In this document: positions 57,059-64,000 of the stretch, one piece after another
Layout: each line of letters begins with the position of its first letter
Position numbering within the stretch: position 1 is the first letter of the stretch
Origin: Coniferiporia sulphurascens
Lineage: Eukaryota; Basidiomycota; Agaricomycetes; Hymenochaetales; Hymenochaetaceae
Length of the DNA: 64,000 bases
Direction of reading: 5' to 3'
Assembly (NCBI GenBank): GCA_002794785.1
Contig: NBBA01000008.1
Coordinates: 1,798,001-1,862,000 of the forward strand
Made by a program: the position numbers and the translations under genes
Notes under the pieces: model-generated
The model's database searches: none
Told to the model about the DNA's origin: nothing
What the model saw: only the letters and a program-made list of their open reading frames with translations

Positions 57059-57532
57059 GTGTGGTCGAAAGGTAAGAAAATATTCGGAATAAGTCCCGAT
57101 TATTCAATGCATGTTCCGAGCGTATGTAAGCGTCGGACTTCTAAAAGGCGATCAAGCGGTTGCCTAAAACTCGAAATGATAATTCAACGTCTCCGAATTC
57201 GCGTTTTATTTGTGACGAAATTGGAGCCAAATACGTATCCTGGATGTACGCAGTATGCAATTGTTTTTTGTCAGATGCCACTCCAGAAGCTTTATACCTA
57301 AGATAACAAGCTGAGCGGACCTCTCCGGTAAGTGTGAGAAAGAGTATTCAAATGAATAAACCATCATTTTTATTGCGGATCAACTTAAATATCCAAGAAA
57401 CGTCCATACAACACTCGACAAATCGACAACCGTTCCTCCTCCATATAACTTACATACCTATATCCTACAAGGTAGATAAGAGCAATACTTATTTACTCAT
57501 AGTGCAGGTGGTACAACCATCAATCGGTGCTC
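57059..57532. other. Intergenic
   Basis: Promoter of the dihydrolipoamide dehydrogenase gene and 3'-UTR of the alpha-mannosidase gene, transcribed in the same direction. No other gene. Confidence 0.5.
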
Positions 57533-60500
57533 TCAAACACTGACCCACTCGTCCTTTCGTCCTGTCCTATATTAAGAGCAGCCTCCGTTAGCCATGCATG
57601 CCTACATCACAAAGTATATTGACGACGTGACATACCTGACTTTTCCGGAACCAGTGCCCACATTTCCAAGGACGAGTTTCACTGTCTTCACCTCGAACCC
57701 GCGGAAGTCAAGCGTGATCTCGATGTCACCGTCCTCAGCAGCGTCCGCGCCAGAGTCCACATCTGAATCGCCCACCCCGCCTGTATTTCCATCACGAACA
57801 CGTAGGGCATGGCCGACATGCAGCTCTTCGAGGTCGTCCTCAAGGAGATTTGTAGTGCATGCCTTCGCTACACCGAACCCCCCCGAAACGCGCAGCACTG
57901 CGCGCGCATGCCCTCCGAGTGCCTCATAGACGCGCAGTATGATGGTCTTGGGCTTCTTTGAGGCATGCAAGTCACTCCCAAAGGCGTCATCATCACCGCG
58001 CTTGACTGTTTCGATGAAGACATTCTGAGCGCCGCGGATGCTGAAGGGGGCTTTGCTCATGGGCAAAGCGGCACTCGCTACCGCGTCGGGGATGTAGCGC
58101 ACTTTAATAATAAACAAGAACGTCAGTAAAATACAATCCGGCTTATTTCGAGATGGACTACCACTTACTGTGCAGGGGTGAATTAAACAGGTACGCGGCT
58201 TGAGGAACATCGGATTGCAAGAAATGGCCAGCATGAGGAAGCACAGCCCACGAGAACTCGTGTTTTCCTAAAGTTAACGTCAGCACAAGAAAAAAAAGAC
58301 AAGTCGGAAAGAGCACCTTGGTCCTGCTCCGCATCAGGTGCAGTCGCCCCGCGAAGTAAAGAGATGCGTATAATGTTCCCAGTGCATGCGAAACCATACT
58401 TGGACTCCGAGAGGATTGCGACACCATAGCCGTACTCGCTAAGGTCCGCGTACTGTGAATAAATTTATTTGGTTTACTGCAAATTTCGGGCGCGCAGTCA
58501 CCGTGTAACTCACTTTGAGCCCGCAGACTTCGAACTTGGCCGCATCCCACGTCGTATTCTTGTGCGTTGGTCGCTGGACAAAGCCGAATTGGGTCTCATA
58601 AGTGGCAGTGTCGCTATGAATGTCAAGAGGGAGCTCGACTACGGGGGCCGAATTTAATACACGAAGAAAACACAATGAGAAATATGAAAAGAACGCACAT
58701 TTAAGGAACTGGTGTCGTTCGTGCCAGTCGACAACGGCATCAAAACGGAAGTACGGACGCGAGTTTGCTGCAACGGACGCTGGTAACAACGGGTTTAGAA
58801 TCTAATTACGCAGCGGAACAAAAGTGGTAACTCACCGGGAACAGCATCCAGAGAAATCTGATCAAGCGAAAGTCCATCAATATTCGTCTTTAGACGATAC
58901 AAAAAGCAAGGAAGGACACACGGTTATGTTGGCCTCACTCTCCCCGAACTTCACTTCAGCACTGACGGTTGCTCGCAGCGGGCCCTTCGCGACAATCTTA
59001 ACGTCCGAGAACGTCAGAGGTGTACGTTTTTCTAGATGGTGAATTTCGACATCTAGTTTGCGGTGAGGCAACGGATGTGAATATTTAGGCTTTGAAAATA
59101 AGAGGGGGAAGCGGCCCACCCCAGGCATCCCAGTAGTTTGGCCTATCTTCGAAAATGACCATGCCACCAGACTCGCCTTTCGAGATCAGCTCTCGGCTGC
59201 ACCGTCCATTAGAAAAAATAATCGGTTTATACTCGTGAAGAAATATCACGTACCCAATTTGTTTGTCAATAAGACTAGTGATTCGGCCTCCACTGATCGT
59301 CAGTTCGACAAGTGAGTTGCGGAGTGTGAAGTCGCCCGAGCTCGTTTTATGCACTTTCGTCAAGATGTTAATAGTTAGCCGTCTTCATCGCCTTCAAAAC
59401 GACATAGGAATTTACCCGATGCAGCACTGCAATCAGCGAACATGCCTCTTGGCATCGCAAGCCCGACGCCTTGCTCTGCCTGCATCAAGGCGTAACCAGT
59501 CTTGCCATCCTCCGCTTCCTGCACGACTGAGGCTCGCAATCGCGCACCGGCAGACCCCGCAAGAGGAAGGTGCACGACATCGCGTCGCGGGAACATCGTA
59601 GTGTTGAACGCAACGAGTGTGCCATTTCCCGCACTTGAGCGAGCCTTCGGGAGCGCGGCAAGAGGTGTAGGATCGGATGATGAGAAGGCGATGGACGCTG
59701 TAGGATGCAAGATAGCACCAAGCGCATCGTGGAGGAGCGCGCGTCCCTTCTTGGCCACTTCTGCGTAATACTCCTCAGCATCCTCGTAAACCATACCACT
59801 GTAAAACATAAAGTAAGAAAATTTAAAGTATTAAAAAATTGGGAGGTACCGGACATTGATGATCCGGGGAGAACTGCGTTTTGTACATGTTCAGTTAGCG
59901 ATACTTAAATAGAAATATAACGAATGCCTCACCATCATGGACTATGTACAATAAAAACGGGTTAGAGTTGATGGACAGCAAAAAAAAAAGTGGCATACAT
60001 TGGCATAGCAAGACCTTTTCCCAGAGTTCGTCGATCTTCTGCTTGGGATATTCATATTTCTTAAACTGCAAGACAGATGCGAGCGTCGCGACAAGCTAAA
60101 TTGGGAGATCGTTAGCCTGGCAAGCTTTGGCCACGGACACAGACAAATACCTCGATGTCCCGTAGCAGAATCTCAGACTTCCTATTCCCCTTCTTGATCG
60201 ACCCTTGGTGACACTGTCAGCCAGCACTATCACAAACAGATTGCAACGGACTTACCATGCGAGGTGTATGTTCCACGATGGAACTGAATATTACGATAAG
60301 TGCTTCAGAATACAAGAACGAGATAATGTTGAAGTGCACACCTCAAGATACAGCTCACCATGCCATGCAGGGAGAGTCTTTCCGCCGGTACTCGTCTGCT
60401 CGACATCACGGAAGAAATCGTCAACAGAGTGACCCATGTCTACTACGGGCAGCTCTCGCGACTCGTTCGCCACTGCTCGGATGCGGCGGAGCTGACAGTA

Positions 60501-62341
60501 ATTCGACGCGGATAGGCGGTCTGAGTTCATAGTGTATGCGGCTATAAAGAGAGATATAGACGCACATTTTCAAGCATTTTATTCAGAGGGCCTCCTCCTC
60601 CATCACCGTTCCCGAATACGAGAAGCGCAGTGTTGTTGGACTCAAGATTCTATTCATAGTGTCAGTCTGAGAGATTAACTCAAGTGGAGTAGTAACCGAA
60701 GGACCTACTTTGTGGTTCGTAACACCCTTGCGAATGTCCCCGACTGTGGCCTGAGCAGTGTAGGTATCTAAGGAACGTGTTTAGCAAGCTATGGTTAAGG
60801 TTTGTTTATATGGACTGCGGCTTGCCTACGGGAGTCATATGGCATAGAACTTGTGTGCCGTCGATGCCTACCCAATTGAATGTCGAGTGAGGGAACACGT
60901 TTCTTTCAGCGAGAAGTTAGTAAAGATGATAACACGTTAACCACACTAATCTTACATGTTATTCCTGCATCAAGAAAGCAAGCTAAGCATTCTGTCGCCC
61001 TAATTCTATAATTTGGGGAAATTGAGCGTACCAAGATAGCTTTTGCGTGAAGAAGTACTTCATGCCCGCGCCTCGAATAAGCTGGGGATACGCTCCCGTC
61101 AACCCAAATGAATCCGGAAGCCACGCCGTTTCACATCTGATTCCGAAGCGCGACTCGAAGAAGCGCTGTCCGAAGATCATCTGACGAGCAAGCGCTTCGC
61201 CAGAAGGCATGTTCCCATCATTCTCAACCCAGCTCCCACCAACAGGATGGAATTCGCCGCTGAGTACGCGTTCCTTGACACGCTCGAAAAGCTTCGGGTA
61301 AAGTTCCTCAAGCCATTTGTATTGCTGCGCTTGCGAACACGTAAAACGATGCTCAGGATAACGTTCCATGAGGTCAACTTGCGTCGCCCAAGACCGCGCG
61401 ACCTTCTGCTGCGTTACCCGGAACGGCCAGAGCCATGCCGTGTCGATATGACAGTGCCCAATGCCCCATACGTCCGAACGCGTGGGACCCGTCTTGTATA
61501 TCTCGGCACCCTTGGCCGCCCAGTTCTCCCCAAGGGCGTCCTCGGCAACTTTGCGAGCGCGCGAGATGCTGCTCGGGTCACCCGCGTTGAACACATTCAT
61601 AATCGCATTCGCGGTTACAATCGCCTTGTTCTGTAGTGCAGTGTTTCCAGGCAGAGAATCGGCGATTTCGCGCAGCGTCGTAAAGTCCCACAAAAGGCGC
61701 CAGGCTTCCTCGTTCGGGACGACCAGGTCCGCAGACGCGAGCGCGAAGAAGCGGTTCATGTCTGGGGGCGCGATGCTATCGCCGTTCCAGGGCACGCCAA
61801 ACATGCCGTTGCAGCTCGACTCGATCACGATCTCGTACACACCGGCCTTGCGAGCCGCGGGCGGGATGATGTGATCGACGCGCCGGTCGCCGCCTCCTCC
61901 ACCTGTGATGCCCTGGAGCGGCGTGCCATCGGTAGCAAACACCATTGCCTCGCAGCCAGGATCAAACTCGAGCTGTACACGTTCATACTGTTCCCAATGC
62001 GCGGGTATGTTCAGCTTTACTTTCCACCAGTGATTCGTCCACGACGGGCCAAACGAGTCGCCCTTCTTCGCAGGACGGAACTCCTGTTGCATGGCTTCTG
62101 CAAACGTCGGCTTCGTAAGCCCCGGTGCACTCCAGACTTTCAGCTGCACGTTCTCCGGTCCGTCCAGCTTGTAGATAAAGAGGGCCGAGGAGAGGTTGAC
62201 ATCGGAGAAATGACCACCCGTGAACTGAGAGAGTCGGTTTTGTGTCAAGCCCTTGATCCACTTCGCACCGGGGCTGGGATTGAGAACAGGATACTCCCCA
62301 GACGAGCTGTTCGGATTAGAGTGAGCACAACCACCACCCAT
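57533..62341 (-). CDS. AMS1: Alpha-mannosidase, GH38 (AMS1-type)
   Basis: Hydrolyses alpha-mannosides from free oligosaccharides; the yeast relative works in the vacuole after selective autophagy. Large multi-exon gene. Exon 1 (61032-62341) carries the conserved N-terminal region and the catalytic zinc-site motif [12 protein letters not shown], plus [16 protein letters not shown] with the nucleophile Asp. Next come a 9-nt micro-exon (60956-60964), which restores [149 protein letters not shown] and AYLFNSPLH. The last exon (57533-57566) encodes GRKDEWVSV. The intron 60768-60825 is GC-AG (GCAAGC). No frame break was found in the junctions checked. Confidence 0.93.
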
Positions 62342-62884
62342 TGTGTCAGTACTTGTCTGATATGCGGGTCAGACAGGGAGCGGGTAGCAACGCGGCACGG
62401 GATAAAGCAACTTAAGCAAGCTACCGATCACGTGCGTCTCCGTGGGGACCAAACTCCAAATTGCCAAATCCATCGTACGCTTTCTCTTTCGTCCGACGCC
62501 TGTGAATACAGTATTCAGTTGAAAATGCCTCCTAGCTCGGCCTTTTTATATCTAGAAGAGCCAAGGCGCTAATTGGGCTCAATTTATGCGGAGACTACAT
62601 TTCGGACTGATGGATACGCACACGGTTTTTGTGTGACTGGGGTTCTGCCGGCAGTGAACATCCTCGCTCTTCCGAACTTTTGTGTTGCCACTGTCTGCTG
62701 GATAACCAGGTCGATTGCTGCTCTGGCCACTGAAATCCACTGGGGATGGCGCATTAAAAAAATCCACTTGCGCCCATCCAGCCTCCAGCTGCTATTGGCT
62801 TTGGTCACAGGAGTCGGGACACTCGTGCGTTCGGGCCAACGAGGCGGTTGACGAGCTCGCAAGCCTAGTGGACCATAGTCCTTC
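62342..62884. other. Promoter region of the alpha-mannosidase gene; start of unique flank of repeat B
   Basis: No gene supported; ORFs here extend into the repeat and lack known motifs. Confidence 0.4.
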
Positions 62885-64000
62885 TTTCCCCTAAACTCCG
62901 AGTGGGACGTGTCTGCGGCTAAAATCCTGTGCACATTCCGAGCACCGACTTAGTGTGGCACAAGGTTGCGGTATGATGCCCGGATGAAATGTTGGCCGTA
63001 ATGCTCAGGAAGCACCTGCAGTATGAGCCTTAGGCATGCGCGCTCGATCTCGCATGTATGCATCACTCATAAATCAAGATAACGCAATAATTAAAGCTCA
63101 GGATGGTCCGTTAAAACGTACATAGTTTCAGCCCTACAAACAGTGAAAGGATCGTCGAACAAGCGAGAAGCGAGAGAGGCTCAGGGAGAATAGGAATCGG
63201 AACATATCGTGCTATAAATAGACTAGAAGCAGCTGGAATGGCTACTAATTATGCTACAATTCAGCTCATGCACGCTGTGTGTCTGTGCTATAGAAAATCC
63301 GGAACGACCGAAGGCCTACACCAAGATTTATGCAAATTGGATTTCGCTTACACTCCGAGCCCCGGTCCTGTAGCTCGTGCCTCCATTAACGCCCATTTCG
63401 GCAGCCTCATTCAAGTGTACCAGCAGGCGGCAGCCTACTATGCAAGGAAAGGTAGTGCTTGCTAACACAACCTGCATTATATTAAACGCTGCGTTGGAGG
63501 AGTTTCTTGATCCACCCAGTTAAATGTAACGTGCGTTACACCGCATATCATTATACTAGAGAATGGTGTTAAATTAGCCGAAACGGAGGAAATGTGAAAT
63601 ATTTACATGGAAAAATAGAACGCTTGATCGAGGATGAGAACTTTGACAAGGTCGACACCTTTAAATCCGGCCGATTCTCGCCAAATAGAGGCAGCTTTGT
63701 AGAAAGCCAGGACCATTAAGATAAGCTCAAATACAAGTGCAGCCGTCCTATCATGATGTGAGCACGAAATCACTACTATGAAGCGTTGTGTACGAACCAG
63801 TAAAACATCTCGAATAAAGGAAAATAGTACCGTCTTGGCCACAAAAGACATAACCTTCTGCACCTCCTACAGATTCTGTTTCGTTGTCAGTAGTAGTACA
63901 GTAGCTCTAGGCAGAAAAAGTCGTAGATTCTTCGCTTACCTTTTTCTTTTATAATCATACTAATTATAAATCCTAGCATGAAGGTGGATTCTATAGCAAA
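62885..64000. repeat. Long inverted repeat, copy B (runs off the window)
   Basis: Reverse complement of 14970-16100 with scattered differences. The last base of the window still matches, so the repeat continues outside. Confidence 0.9.
63328..64000 (-). pseudogene. DUF6533-type membrane protein, copy B, frameshifted and partial
   Basis: Read on the minus strand it repeats the last exons of copy A: ELILMVLAFYKAASIWRES, FKGVDLVKVLILDQAFYFS, then CGV...TFNWVDQE and STTFPCIVGCRLLVHLNEAA to the stop at 63328-63330. One base is missing in the run AAACCTCC of copy A (AAACTCC here, about 63505-63512), so the last exon changes frame. The 5' part lies outside the window. Confidence 0.8.

Noticed and set aside
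61871..62572. 233-aa plus-strand ORF
   Set aside because: Antisense to exon 1 of the alpha-mannosidase gene.
1..64000. CRISPR arrays, ribosomal RNA and tRNA genes
   Set aside because: No regularly spaced short repeats, rRNA-like blocks or convincing T-loop/A-box/B-box combinations were seen; the genome is eukaryotic, so CRISPR is not expected.

Overview
The window is nuclear DNA of a filamentous basidiomycete, most likely an Agaricomycete. Coding regions are cut by many short introns of about 48-80 nt with GT(R)AG or GC-AG ends. The gene families are typical of that group: DUF6533-type membrane proteins, small four-helix MARVEL-like proteins, AIM9-like phosphotransferases, a KRE6/SKN1 glucan-synthesis protein, a TLDc protein and a Tad/I-type LINE.

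Layout: 1-1504, 3' part of a ferric reductase. 2664-3649, a Tc1/mariner-type MITE with a second MITE nested in it. 3968-10829, a large inverted repeat: two practically identical 2.1-kb arms around a 2.6-kb spacer. Each arm carries a complete unrecognised 141-aa gene and a decayed segment. The spacer holds a frameshifted AIM9-like gene. 10935-12825, an intact AIM9-like gene. 14163-15641, a DUF6533-type gene inside a repeat whose inverted partner fills 62885-64000. 17013-17895, a decayed third copy of the 141-aa gene folded back on itself. 18780-20636, a predicted pseudokinase (HRN instead of HRD). 21591-23480 and 30730-32618, two more intact AIM9-like genes. 24866-27136, a KRE6-like gene with one frame break. 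29355-30010, an STT3 relic. 33049-35086, a TLDc (Oxr1-type) gene. 36051-36863, 51581-52348 and 53407-54520, three MARVEL-like paralogues. 38807-40654, a DUF6533-type gene. 41742-46889, a recent LINE insertion with target-site duplication. 48123-50362, a coiled-coil protein. 55009-57058, dihydrolipoamide dehydrogenase. 57533-62341, GH38 alpha-mannosidase.

Two kinds of DNA alternate. Housekeeping blocks (KRE6, TLDc, LPD1, alpha-mannosidase) have conserved multi-exon structure. Between 2.6 and 32.6 kb lies a rearranged block. There an AIM9-like gene has been copied four times, its promoter and flanks have been exchanged, and an unknown small gene has been inverted, duplicated and in one case folded back. 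The most interesting unit is the 141-aa gene: it has a TATA box, a 5'-UTR intron and a coding intron, and in the right arm it sits head-to-head with the AIM9-like gene.

Exon borders were read by eye from splice motifs, reading-frame continuity and agreement between copies. No alignment or database search was possible.
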